DNA of 64,000 nucleotides, taken from Hyphomicrobiales bacterium. GTDB lineage: Bacteria; Pseudomonadota; Alphaproteobacteria; Rhizobiales; Phreatobacteraceae. A program made the position numbers and the translations under genes. The notes below the pieces were generated by a model. The model had not been told where the DNA came from and made no database searches. It saw only the letters and a list, made by a program, of their open reading frames with translations. Where the stretch lies: assembly GCA_017304475.1 (NCBI GenBank), contig JAFKKV010000009.1, positions 434,001-498,000 of the forward strand, given 5' to 3'. Within the stretch, counting starts at the first letter, position 1, and every line of letters starts with the position of its first letter. Below, piece by piece: positions 43,490 through 52,338 of the stretch.

Positions 43490-44968
43490 TTATCGACCGG
43501 TCGCTGCCTGCTCGCATGAGCGATCTTCCGCGCCGGCGACCAAGGGTTGAGGCGGGGCCGCCGACTCAATGGATAGCCAGAGCGAACAGGCGGTAGCAGC
43601 CGGCGCCGCTGCGAGTGCGCCCAAAGCGGCAAGCATGGCCATCCGATCGGAATGGTGGGCCTGAACCGCAAAAAACAGGGCGCCGACGAGTGATACGCCC
43701 GTCGCATTGCCGATTTGCTGCGCTGTGCTGAGCGTGCCGGCACCAGAGCCGGCATGGTCGGCGTGAATCTTGTTCAACGCAAGATTCGACAGAGGCGACA
43801 GCACCATTCCCTGTCCGATCCCAAAAGGAATCAGCAATGCAGCGAAAGCCACCGGGCTCGGCGCCAGGTCCATACCGACAGTCAGTGCAATGACCGCCAG
43901 TCCGGCAACCTGGACCGCACATCCCGCGATCATGGCCCGCGGGCCGATGCGCTGGGCGCGTGGTCCCGCCAAGTGGGAACTCACGGAAAAGGCAAGAACC
44001 AGTGGCACAACCGCCGCGCCCGATTGCAGCGGCGAATATCTCAGTCCCGACTGCATATATTGAGTGACGCTGAAATAGAACGCGATATTGGCGAACGCGA
44101 AGAAGAGGACAGCCAGAAACGGCAGCGCGATGGGCCGCTGTTTCAGCATGTCGACCTGGACAAGCGGCAATCCTCCATTGCGAGCTATCCCTCGCTCGAT
44201 AACCCAAAACAACACTGAGAAAAGGAAGCCGAGGCCGATCACCGCGAGTAGCCAGAGTGGCCACTCGAGCTCTTGACCGACCAGAATTGGGCCGAGCAAA
44301 CAGAGCAGCGCGAGAAACAGCGTGGTGGCCCCTGCGACGTCCAGGTGAACATTGGGCCGGCGCGGCATGTGGGGGGCCAATCTCAGCGTAGCCGCGACCA
44401 ACCCGATGCCGATCGGCACGTTGATCACGAAAATCGAGCGCCATCCCAGGCCGGCGATATCGAGAGCGAGAAGCCAGCCACCAAGACCCATCCCGGCGGC
44501 AGCGGCAACGCCAAGGACGACGCCGTAAATCCCGAAGGCGCGCCCTCGATCGGCCCCCTGGAACAGCCGGTGGGTTGTCGCCAGGACCTGGGGAACCATG
44601 AGCGCGGCAGACGCGCCTTGTGCCGCCCGCGCGATGACCAACATGCCTCCGGACATTGCCAGCCCGCAGAGCAGCGAGGCGACGGTAAAGCCGACAAGCC
44701 CCACCAAAAACACCCGCCTCGCCCCGTAGATGTCGCCGAGCCGCCCCCCTGTGATGAGCAGCGTGGCCATCGCGATCAGATAAAGGACAATGATGCCCTG
44801 GATCTCGCTCGGCGTTGCAGCGAGGTCGATGCGAATCGCGGGCAGCGCCACATTCACGATGAAGACGTCCATGACATACATGAACTGTGCCGCCATAAGG
44901 ACGCTGAAAGGCCGCCAACTCCGACCAGCACTGATGCTTTCGATGGTTTGTATGACGGGAGCAGTCAT
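43490..44968 (-). CDS. MFS multidrug efflux transporter, DHA2 (EmrB/QacA) family
   Basis: Proton-driven exporter of the 14-helix type, about 492 residues. Motif A-like GGRLGDIYGARRVFLVGL, QFMYVMDVFIVNVALPAI at helix 1, and GIGLGM-like PFGIGQGMVLSPLSNLAL near the end are family features. I chose the ATG at 44968 (MTAPVIQTI, aagga upstream); the frame is open to 45040. It is divergent from an XRE/MmyB regulator, with two copies of a 17-base operator between them. Drug or solvent export is likely; the substrate is unknown. Confidence 0.9.
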   Translation of the reverse strand: MTAPVIQTIESISAGRSWRPFSVLMAAQFMYVMDVFIVNVALPAIRIDLAATPSEIQGIIVLYLIAMATLLITGGRLGDIYGARRVFLVGLVGFTVASLLCGLAMSGGMLVIARAAQGASAALMVPQVLATTHRLFQGADRGRAFGIYGVVLGVAAAAGMGLGGWLLALDIAGLGWRSIFVINVPIGIGLVAATLRLAPHMPRRPNVHLDVAGATTLFLALLCLLGPILVGQELEWPLWLLAVIGLGFLFSVLFWVIERGIARNGGLPLVQVDMLKQRPIALPFLAVLFFAFANIAFYFSVTQYMQSGLRYSPLQSGAAVVPLVLAFSVSSHLAGPRAQRIGPRAMIAGCAVQVAGLAVIALTVGMDLAPSPVAFAALLIPFGIGQGMVLSPLSNLALNKIHADHAGSGAGTLSTAQQIGNATGVSLVGALFFAVQAHHSDRMAMLAALGALAAAPAATACSLWLSIESAAPPQPLVAGAEDRSCEQAATGR

Positions 44969-45023
44969 GCGGGTAATGTCCTTCAGTGGCCGCATCACCA
45001 TCGCCCGCGCCGGGCCAAAATCG

Positions 45024-45040
45024 ATGATCCCGGAGGTCAA
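45024..45040 (-). promoter_or_regulatory. Candidate XRE operator, copy 1
   Basis: On the minus strand this reads ttgacctccgggatcat, matching 45067-45083 at 15 of 17 positions. It lies upstream of the MFS start. Confidence 0.6.
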
Positions 45041-45066
45041 ATAGCGACAACACGGGAACGCGGATC

Positions 45067-45083
45067 TTGACCTCCGAGGTCAT
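45067..45083 (+). promoter_or_regulatory. Candidate XRE operator, copy 2
   Basis: ttgacctccgaggtcat, containing the perfect palindrome gacct-ccg-aggtc (45069-45081). With copy 1 it is a good candidate for the binding site of the divergent XRE regulator controlling itself and the exporter. Confidence 0.65.
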
Positions 45084-45117
45084 GGTTTCCCGCCACTACC
45101 GCTGGTAGAGTCGCGCT

Positions 45118-45990
45118 ATGGATAGTTCTCAGGTGCCCTTTGGCTTGCTTCTGCGACGTTGGCGGACCCAGCGGCGCATGTTGCAGAGCGATCTCGCTAT
45201 GGCGGCGGAGACCTCCGCGCGCCACTTGTCATGCCTGGAGACCTGCAAGGCCCAGCCCAGCCGCGAGATGGTCATCCGGCTTGCCGAATATCTCGATATC
45301 CCGCTGCGGGATCGAAACACGCTGCTTCTGGCGGCCGGGTTTGCGCCTAGCTTTACGGAGCGTTCGGTCGTCGGGCTGGAAGCTGCAAAAACCGCCATCG
45401 ACAGTGTGTTGCAGGCGCATAAGCCTTACCCGGCCTTCGCGGTCGATCGCCGCTGGAACGTCGTGTCGTCGAACGCGGCGCTGCCGCAGCTCTACGAGGG
45501 CTGTGCGGAGGACCTGATGCGCAGTCCCGTCAATGCCGTACGGCTTATTCTTCATCCGGCCGGGATGGGGCCGCGCGTTCTGAACTATGCTGCCTGGCGC
45601 GCGCATACGCTGGGTCTTCTCCGCCAGCAATTGCAGACGCGCGTTGATCCGGTCATCAAGGCACTGGCTGACGAGATTGCCGCCTACCCAATTCCGGCCC
45701 ACTCCGAACCGCTCGACACCTTCAATGCGGCCCAGTCCCTCGCCACGCCATTGCGGGTCGCCACTCGCCTGGGCGTGGTGACCTTTCTGAATACGATCAC
45801 CGTCTTTGGCAGCCCCCATGATGTGACGCTCTCGGAGCTGGCACTGGAGATGCTGTTTCCCGCTGACGAGGGAACTGTCGAGATTGTCCGAACGATGGTT
45901 GCGGAAAGTGCCGCCGCAGCCGGAAATGACGTCGCGTCCGATGCCGCAAATGCCGATAACGGATTGTCACGCTCGCCGATTTTGACCTAG
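45118..45990 (+). CDS. XRE-family regulator with MmyB-like ligand-binding domain
   Basis: N-terminal helix-turn-helix (about residues 8-65: LLLRRWRTQRRMLQSDLAMAAETSARHLSCLETCKAQPSREMVIRLAEYL) followed by the MmyB-type domain that binds fatty-acid-like ligands in Streptomyces and relatives (YPAFAVDRRWNVVSSNAALPQL, LILHPAGMGPRVLNYAAW, TPLRVATRLGVVTFLNTITVFG). Divergent from the MFS exporter, so it is probably its regulator. Confidence 0.9.
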   Translation: MDSSQVPFGLLLRRWRTQRRMLQSDLAMAAETSARHLSCLETCKAQPSREMVIRLAEYLDIPLRDRNTLLLAAGFAPSFTERSVVGLEAAKTAIDSVLQAHKPYPAFAVDRRWNVVSSNAALPQLYEGCAEDLMRSPVNAVRLILHPAGMGPRVLNYAAWRAHTLGLLRQQLQTRVDPVIKALADEIAAYPIPAHSEPLDTFNAAQSLATPLRVATRLGVVTFLNTITVFGSPHDVTLSELALEMLFPADEGTVEIVRTMVAESAAAAGNDVASDAANADNGLSRSPILT

Positions 45991-46261
45991 CGCGTCATCG
46001 ACGGACCGTACCTCGAGCCCCACGCTTGCCTCCCGTGAAGCCGATCAGGCCGGAAGCCTGACTGCGCCAATGGAGGACGACGATGGCATCGCAAGCTCAG
46101 CAGCTCGACCGCCGACGGCATGACGTGCTCGCCGGGCCTGAATGAGTCCTGGAGGTCGCCGCCCGCCGCAGGCTGGAAAAGCAAGACAAGACACTTGGTG
46201 AAGCATGGAAACCGGATCTGAACGGCGGGAGCGGATGCCGCCGCGCATGGGGCCTGAACGC

Positions 46262-47170
46262 ATGAAAATGGCGAGACGGACGGCTATGAAAGCAGTTGCA
46301 ATGAGCGCAGTTGGAGCGGCGATCGCCGCGTCGGAGCAGCCGGCCCTTGCGCAATCCGGCAATGCCGGGAGGCCAAGACGTTCCGGCTCCTGGATCGAGG
46401 CGGGCGACGGCGCGAAGCTGTTCCATCGTGACTGGGGTGATGGGGCGCCGGTGGTGTTCTGCCACCCTTGGGCCTTGAATGCGGACATTTGGGAATATCA
46501 GCTTGTCGCGCTGAGCGAGCGTGGCTTCCGCTGTATTGCCTACGATCGTCGCGGCCATGGCCGATCGGACGATCCCGGCCGGGGCTACGACTACGATACG
46601 CTCGCCGCCGATCTCGCCGCCGTCATCGAGGCACTCGATCTCCGTGACGTGACGCTCGTTGGATATTCGATGGGAAGCGCCGAGATCATTCGCTACGTCT
46701 CACGTTACGGGGCCGGGCGCATTTCCCGCATCCTCCTGACCAGTCCGGTCGCGCCTGCGCCTGGAGATCGCTCCATGAGCGACAATTTCATCGCGGCGCT
46801 CAAGAAGGATCGTCCGGCATTCATGGCGGGTTGCCTTCCGCTTTTCCTCGGCAGAGACATGACCGTTTCTCCGGCGATGCAGCAATGGGTTCTGGAGCAA
46901 TTCCTCCGATCATCGCCAAAAGCGATCATCGAATGCACGCGCAATATTGCGGCCGGCGATCACCGTCCGCACCTGGGCGCGATCAAAGTGCCGACCCTGA
47001 TCATCCAGGGCGATCAGGACGAAATATGTCCGCTTGCGCTCACCGGCCGGAAGCTGATGGAGGCGATAACCGGCAGCCGCCTGACAATTTATGAAGGCGC
47101 TCCGCACGGGATCGTGCTGACGCACCGCGATCGTTTCACCGGCGACCTGCTCGGCTTCATGCGAGGCTAA
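46262..47170 (+). CDS. Exported alpha/beta hydrolase
   Basis: Signal-like N-terminus (MARRTAMKAVAMSAVGAAIAA, then ALAQ) with an RR pair that may be Tat-type. The hydrolase core has VVFCHPWALNADIW, nucleophile in VGYSMGSAEI, Asp in IIQGDQDEICP and His in EGAPHGIVL, as in non-haem chloroperoxidase/esterase relatives. I chose the ATG at 46262; the frame begins at 46205. Probably periplasmic. No substrate is evident. Confidence 0.85.
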   Translation: MKMARRTAMKAVAMSAVGAAIAASEQPALAQSGNAGRPRRSGSWIEAGDGAKLFHRDWGDGAPVVFCHPWALNADIWEYQLVALSERGFRCIAYDRRGHGRSDDPGRGYDYDTLAADLAAVIEALDLRDVTLVGYSMGSAEIIRYVSRYGAGRISRILLTSPVAPAPGDRSMSDNFIAALKKDRPAFMAGCLPLFLGRDMTVSPAMQQWVLEQFLRSSPKAIIECTRNIAAGDHRPHLGAIKVPTLIIQGDQDEICPLALTGRKLMEAITGSRLTIYEGAPHGIVLTHRDRFTGDLLGFMRG

Positions 47171-47777
47171 GCAATGCCGGTCGCGGCAAGCCGGCGATCA
47201 TGCCGTCAATGACTGTTGGCTCGCAGGCGTTCCGCTCTTTCGCGTGGCGACGTGTTTGTGATGCCGGTCCCTCCTTGTTCTGTCGATGGGGAACGTGGTT
47301 TTCCGCGTAAACCTGCGAAACAAGCGCGATCAAGCGGAAGCGGCCGGAAACCCGCGACGATCTCAGCGAGTTCCTGCCGATTTTCAGGATTCATTTCGTA
47401 GGGCTGCAGCGTAAACGTCGATCTCCGTTTCATCGCTTTCGGCCGGCCAGTCCTTCCATCTCACGTCAATTAGCTTCGCTTAGCGCTCCGACGGGGCGGC
47501 CTGACCGGCCGGCGGGCCGCCGGCCGTGCGAACGCGGCGCGTTCGAAGTCGCTCTCGAACTTTCCGCAATTGCTACGGACGCCTCGGGAGCGTCGACACA
47601 GCGTCGCCAGGCGGATCGTCCCACCCGGACCGGGCCTTTATAAAATGGAAGGCTGCCCTGGCTACAACAGGCATGGGAAGGCTGATTCGCGGATGAAATG
47701 CGTGCCGTGTGCGGGTGCACATCCGGACGCTTTTTGGGCAGGGGCCGTGGTGTCGGGTCGAGCGAGAGGTCCGTTCT
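47171..47777. other. Intergenic region without a credible gene
   Basis: The 607-base gap holds the right copy of a short repeat (47472-47496) and a GC-rich palindromic stretch (ggccggcgggccgccggcc around 47510). Short ORFs on both strands have no family features. Confidence 0.55.
47472..47496 (+). repeat. Short repeat, right copy
   Basis: Matches 43268-43292 at 21 of 25 positions in direct orientation. The pair brackets about 4.2 kb with the exporter, regulator and hydrolase genes. Confidence 0.45.
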
Positions 47778-48671
47778 GTGTTTACTCAGCAGCAATTGAC
47801 CTCGATCCTGTCCTCCCTTCCAGACCCGGCCTTCATCCTCACGCGCAGTGGCCGTTATGCGGCTATTTTCGGAGGCAAGGACATCAGGCACTATCATGAG
47901 CATAGCGGCCTGATCGGGCGCAGCATGTTCGAGGTGCTGAAGGAGGAGAAGGCCCGGTGGTTCTCCGCCGAAATTGAAAAGGCTTTGGCCGGCGGCGTCC
48001 TCCATATCGTCGAATACGAACTCAGTGGCAGCGACGTCAAAGGAGCCGGAGACGGACCCAGTCATTCCATCTGGTTCGAAGGCCGCGTTCAGGCCCTGGA
48101 TTTTCAGGTCGACGGCGAACCTGCGGTCGTCTGGATCGCGAGCAATATCACCGAGAAGAATGCGATTCAGCAAAAGCTGCGCCTGCTGAGTGAAACGGAC
48201 GCCCTGACGGGGCTCTATAACCGCCGCAAGTTGCTCGAGATCCTGGATAGCCGGCTGGCGGTCTTTGAACGGGAAAGAGCGCAGACGTCGGTCCTGGTCT
48301 TCGATCTCGACAATTTCAAACGCCTCAATGATGAGATGGGGCATCATGCGGGCGACGCGGTCTTGGTGGAGGTCGCACGCCTCTGCCACCAGCATCTGCG
48401 CAAGAGCGATGTGATCGCCCGTTTCGGCGGCGACGAGTTCGTGGTGGTGATGCCCGATACCCATCGTAGCGATGCGCTGGAAATCGCCGAGCGCTTGCGC
48501 AAGCACGTTGCCATCAGCCTCAGGGACGTCGTGCGCTACGAATCCACGATCAGCGGCGGCATCAGCGAGTTCGGGCCGCCGGATCGCTTTTCCAGCGATA
48601 TATTGGCCCGCGCCGATGCCGGATTGTACCAGTCGAAACGGTCCGGCCGTAACCGGGTATCGGCCCTGTAG
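47778..48671 (+). CDS. PAS-GGDEF diguanylate cyclase
   Basis: Predicted to make cyclic di-GMP. A PAS-like sensor occupies about residues 1-125 (LTSILSSLPDPAFILTRSGRYAAIFGG). The GGDEF domain follows (DALTGLYNRRKLLEIL, ARFGGDEFVVVMPDT, SGGISEFGP), with intact GGDEF and an inhibitory RxxD site (RKSD) five residues before it. No EAL domain or membrane segment is seen. The GTG at 47778 has gagagg eight bases upstream; an earlier ATG at 47709 is less likely. The autotransporter gene follows and might be under c-di-GMP control, but this is inference. Confidence 0.92.
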   Translation: MFTQQQLTSILSSLPDPAFILTRSGRYAAIFGGKDIRHYHEHSGLIGRSMFEVLKEEKARWFSAEIEKALAGGVLHIVEYELSGSDVKGAGDGPSHSIWFEGRVQALDFQVDGEPAVVWIASNITEKNAIQQKLRLLSETDALTGLYNRRKLLEILDSRLAVFERERAQTSVLVFDLDNFKRLNDEMGHHAGDAVLVEVARLCHQHLRKSDVIARFGGDEFVVVMPDTHRSDALEIAERLRKHVAISLRDVVRYESTISGGISEFGPPDRFSSDILARADAGLYQSKRSGRNRVSAL

Positions 48672-49021
48672 AGAGCCGGGCCGGGTGCTCGGTCTCGTCG
48701 GAGGCCGTCCGCCACTCCCTTCCAGAGCGCGGCATGCGACGGCAAAGCCCGCTCGTCGCGATGCGGCGGTTCCCGACGGCTGTTTCCGGAAAAGCCGAAG
48801 GGGGCAACGGGTTTGTCGTGCCTGCAGGCGGGCACTGGCGGAGTGGTTGTCCCGCTCGGAATTGTAGCGTCCCAAGGCCAGGCTGATGGACCGGCGGCCG
48901 GGACCGGGATCATTCGACGAGTCGTGCGCCGGGTGAGAAGACCGCGCCGCGGCAATCCATCTAGGTTCCGCCGGCGCAGGGCCTTGCGAGCTCGTGCGAT
49001 AGCATGGTGGGGCATCGGGGC
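48672..49021. other. Intergenic region upstream of the autotransporter
   Basis: About 350 bases with no credible gene and no repeat that I recognise. It presumably contains the autotransporter promoter. Confidence 0.5.
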
Positions 49022-52000
49022 ATGGTCATGTTGAATGCGGGAAAGCGGGCGGGCGCGCTGGTCGCCGCCCTGCTGGGAGCGACGGCGTTCGCGCCGGCCG
49101 CCATGGCGCAGACCTTCATATGGGGCGGCGGGGGCAGCACCACGACGACGAGCGATTTCTCGCTGCCCACCAATTGGTCGGGAGGTGCGACCCCTCATTC
49201 AGGCGCGGCGATTGAATTCGGCGCCACCGGCAGCCAGGCCGTAACCCTCCCCGCCGGTCATGTCTCCTTTCCATCGACCTTGACCTTCGCCGCGAATGCG
49301 CAATCGTTCACGATGAGCGGCGGCACGATCGACTGGTTCTATTCAGGCGGCGGTATCATCAACAATGCCAATGCCGGCCAGGTCATCACCATCTCGACGG
49401 ACATGGTGGACCTGAGTTCGGGTGCCAGTCTGACGCAGTCCGGCAACAGCACGCTCATCCTCGCCGGACAGATCCAGATGTTCGGCGCCCACACGGTCAG
49501 CGCCGGGTCGCTCGTCGTCGCCAGCGGAGGCAGTTTCTCCGGCGGCTTCCAGCTTCTCAACGCGGGCAATTTCGAGCTGCGCAGCGGCGGCTATGCGGAA
49601 TTCCAGACCAAGCTGATCAATTCGGGCACTGTCACCATCCAGGGCACCTACCGCTCCAACGATATCCGCAACGACGGCACCGTGATCATCTCCGGTGGCG
49701 CGGACGTCTATCTGAGGAACTATTTCGTCACCGGCGAGAGCGCGAACAACGTCAACAGCCTGACGGTGACCGGCGCGGGGACGCGCCTGCGCATGTTCGA
49801 CGACATCATCGCCAGCACCGCGGCGGGCAGCCGGAGCACCATCACGATTTCCGCCGGCGGGTCTCTCGAGAACAGCAATAACCGCATCGGAGCCGAGGCC
49901 GACACGACGGCGACGATGCTCGTCACCGGCGCGGGCACGACATGGAAATCGTTCGGCTATTCCTATATCGGCGATGGTGGCACCGGATCGGTGACCATTG
50001 CGGATGGAGCCTCGGCAAGGCTCGGTTTCATGGGGATAGGGAACGCGGCGGGATCAAGCGGACACGTGACCGTCACGGGCACGGGGTCGTCGCTCACCGC
50101 CAGCAGCAGCTATGTCGGCTATAGCGGCAACGGGACGCTGACGGTGAGCGACGGCGGCTACCTGAAGGTGCCCCGCCTCTATCTCGGCCTCAATGCAGGC
50201 TCATCGGGCACGCTGAATATCGGAGCTGCATCCGGCGAGGCGGCGGTCGCGCCGGGCACCCTCGATGTGTCCAGCATCTATGTCGGCTATCCCGAGGGCG
50301 CGGGCACGGTCGTCTTCAATCATACCGCCGGCAACTATGCGCTCAACGCGACGATCTACGGCTTCGGCAACGCCGTTCTGAAATTCCAGAGCGGCACGAC
50401 CAATCTGAATGGCATCATCGATGGGAGCGTCGCCGCTTCCATCCTTGGCGGCCGTGCCAATTTCAACGGCACGGCGACCTATACGGACGTCACGGTCGGT
50501 GCTGGCGGAACGCTGGGCGGCAGCGGCTGGATCGGCAGCGCCGGCCTGAGCAGCGGCGCGATCTATGCCGGCCGCCTGACGACCACCGGCGATTTCACCA
50601 TGAGCGCCGGCGCGACCTATCGTTTTACGGGGGACGGACAGACGACGGTCGGTGGCACGGCGACGCTCGGGGGAGCGAATCTGTGGTTCAGGTCGTCGGG
50701 CTTCGCCGACCGGACCACCACCGTGCTGACCGCGGCTGGCGGCGTGTCAGGCACTTTCACGCTGACCCCGGAAACCGGGTCGTTCGGAAGGGTTGTCTAT
50801 CATCCCAACGACGTGCAGCTCACGATCAACGGTTACCGCGCCGTGGCCGCCTTGCTGGGAACCGGCAGCGGCAATGCCGGCCATGTCGCCGCGGGTCTCG
50901 ACCGCGGTATCGACGCATCGGGTCGTGCGCCGCCGGCTGCCTTCAATCCGCTCCTCGGGCTCTACGGCGCGCCTCTCGCCGCCGCGCTGAACAGGCTCTC
51001 GGGCGAAGCCGGGACCGGCGTGCCATCCACGGCGCTGGCCGGCGCCTCGACCTTCCTCGACATCATGCTCGACCCGATGGCCGGCGCGCGCGGAGCCATG
51101 GCCGCGGCCCCCGGCTCCTCGTTGATCGAGATGGCCGACACGGCGGCTGCCCGCACGCCCGCGGAGCGGGCAGGGGCCGCATGGTCGATCTGGACCAAGG
51201 CCTATGGCGCGGCCGGCCGCACGGCCTCGGATGCCGCGACCGGCGCCGCGGGTTCGGCAAGCGCGCTCTATGGCGTCGCGGCGGGTGCCGACAAACTCGT
51301 CTCGCCCGGCACGCTCGTCGGCTTCGCGCTCGCCGGCGGCGGCACCTCCTTCGGCCTCGGCACGCGTGGCTCCGGCGCCGGCGATTTCGCCCAGATCGGC
51401 CTCTACGCCTCGACCCGCCTCGGCTCCGCCTATGTCTCGGCGGCGCTCGCCTATGGCTGGAACCGCTTCGACGTGAACCGCACGGTGGACGCGCTCGGCG
51501 TCAACGAGATCTATCGCTCCTCGCCCATCGCCCACACGTTCGGCGGCCGGGCCGAGGCCGGCCGCCGCTTCGCCATCGGCCGTGCGGGCCTCACCCCCTA
51601 TGTCGCGGTCGAGGCCATCGCCTATGGGATGCCCGGCTATCGCGAGACCTTTGCAGCACCCGCGACCGGCGCCTTCGCGCTGGCCTATGCCGGCCGCACG
51701 GTTGCGACCTTCCGCGGCGAGGCCGGCATGCGCGGCGACGCCGTCGTCGCTTGGGCCGCGCATTACAGTGTCCACGTCTTCGGCCGCCTCGCTTATGCCG
51801 GCCAGACCAGCACCCAGCGCGCGGCCGAAGCCTCGTTCCAGCAACTCGCCAATTCCGGCTTCACCGTGTTCGGCGCACGCGCCTCGAACCATACCGCGCT
51901 CGGCACGGTCGGCATCGAGACGCGGCTGCGGCAGGGCACTCGCCTCTCCGGCTCGCTCGACGGCGAGCTCGGCGATCGTCACCGGTCGCTCCGCGCCAAC

Positions 52001-52024
52001 CTCCTGCTCAGCCAGAGCTGGTGA
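49022..52024 (+). CDS. Autotransporter (type V secretion) with T5SS-type passenger repeats
   Basis: Type Va surface protein of about 1000 residues. A signal peptide (ALVAALLGATAFAPAAMAQ) leads a Gly/Ser/Thr-rich beta-helix passenger. Residues about 270-430 contain repeats of about 35-40 residues with the pattern VTGxGT...YIGDGGTGSVTIADGA. The passenger is followed by the autotransporter beta-barrel (about 720-1000: AAWSIWTKAYGAAGR, LVGFALAGGGTSFGLG, GYRETFA, FGARASNHTALGTVGIETRL). It ends LLLSQSW, with a terminal aromatic residue as in outer-membrane proteins. No protease triad is seen, so an adhesin-like role is likeliest. Confidence 0.92.
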   Translation: MVMLNAGKRAGALVAALLGATAFAPAAMAQTFIWGGGGSTTTTSDFSLPTNWSGGATPHSGAAIEFGATGSQAVTLPAGHVSFPSTLTFAANAQSFTMSGGTIDWFYSGGGIINNANAGQVITISTDMVDLSSGASLTQSGNSTLILAGQIQMFGAHTVSAGSLVVASGGSFSGGFQLLNAGNFELRSGGYAEFQTKLINSGTVTIQGTYRSNDIRNDGTVIISGGADVYLRNYFVTGESANNVNSLTVTGAGTRLRMFDDIIASTAAGSRSTITISAGGSLENSNNRIGAEADTTATMLVTGAGTTWKSFGYSYIGDGGTGSVTIADGASARLGFMGIGNAAGSSGHVTVTGTGSSLTASSSYVGYSGNGTLTVSDGGYLKVPRLYLGLNAGSSGTLNIGAASGEAAVAPGTLDVSSIYVGYPEGAGTVVFNHTAGNYALNATIYGFGNAVLKFQSGTTNLNGIIDGSVAASILGGRANFNGTATYTDVTVGAGGTLGGSGWIGSAGLSSGAIYAGRLTTTGDFTMSAGATYRFTGDGQTTVGGTATLGGANLWFRSSGFADRTTTVLTAAGGVSGTFTLTPETGSFGRVVYHPNDVQLTINGYRAVAALLGTGSGNAGHVAAGLDRGIDASGRAPPAAFNPLLGLYGAPLAAALNRLSGEAGTGVPSTALAGASTFLDIMLDPMAGARGAMAAAPGSSLIEMADTAAARTPAERAGAAWSIWTKAYGAAGRTASDAATGAAGSASALYGVAAGADKLVSPGTLVGFALAGGGTSFGLGTRGSGAGDFAQIGLYASTRLGSAYVSAALAYGWNRFDVNRTVDALGVNEIYRSSPIAHTFGGRAEAGRRFAIGRAGLTPYVAVEAIAYGMPGYRETFAAPATGAFALAYAGRTVATFRGEAGMRGDAVVAWAAHYSVHVFGRLAYAGQTSTQRAAEASFQQLANSGFTVFGARASNHTALGTVGIETRLRQGTRLSGSLDGELGDRHRSLRANLLLSQSW

Positions 52025-52338
52025 GAGAGGACCTGCGCCCGGTGGAACGCCGTGGCTGTGGCAGCTCTTTAGAATGCGCCGGCGCCGGGACGAAGGTGTC
52101 TCGATTGAGACATCTTGCGCCCGGACACCTTCTGCGGAGCCGCAGGTCCAATGACGGGCGCTGAGCCAGGCCTTGCTTTCGGAGCGCGGAACCGAACGCC
52201 CTTGTAAGGCGGCGAGCCCGCTTCCGCCTTGGAGGCGCTCAGCCAAAGGGAGACCGTCTCACCCTTGCCGCAGCGCTTGCTGTGGAAGCGGCATCGTCGC
52301 CGAACCGCGCCTTTCGCGGTGCGACCGCCGGGCTTGCT
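52025..52338. other. Intergenic region after the autotransporter
   Basis: This 314-base gap between convergent genes contains an inverted repeat (52092-52132) and otherwise nothing recognisable. Confidence 0.55.
52092..52132. repeat. Inverted repeat with two alternative stems
   Basis: Outer arms gaaggtgtc and gacaccttc form a 9-base stem. Inside, tgtctc-gatt-gagaca (52097-52112) forms a competing hairpin. No T-run follows, so it is not a typical terminator. Confidence 0.6.

Noticed and set aside
47206..47433. 75-codon minus-strand ORF after the alpha/beta hydrolase
   Set aside because: No ribosome-binding site, domain or neighbour supports it.
50683..52164. 493-codon frame overlapping the autotransporter
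   Set aside because: This is a shifted frame of the beta-barrel coding region, rich in Arg, with no start site and no motif.
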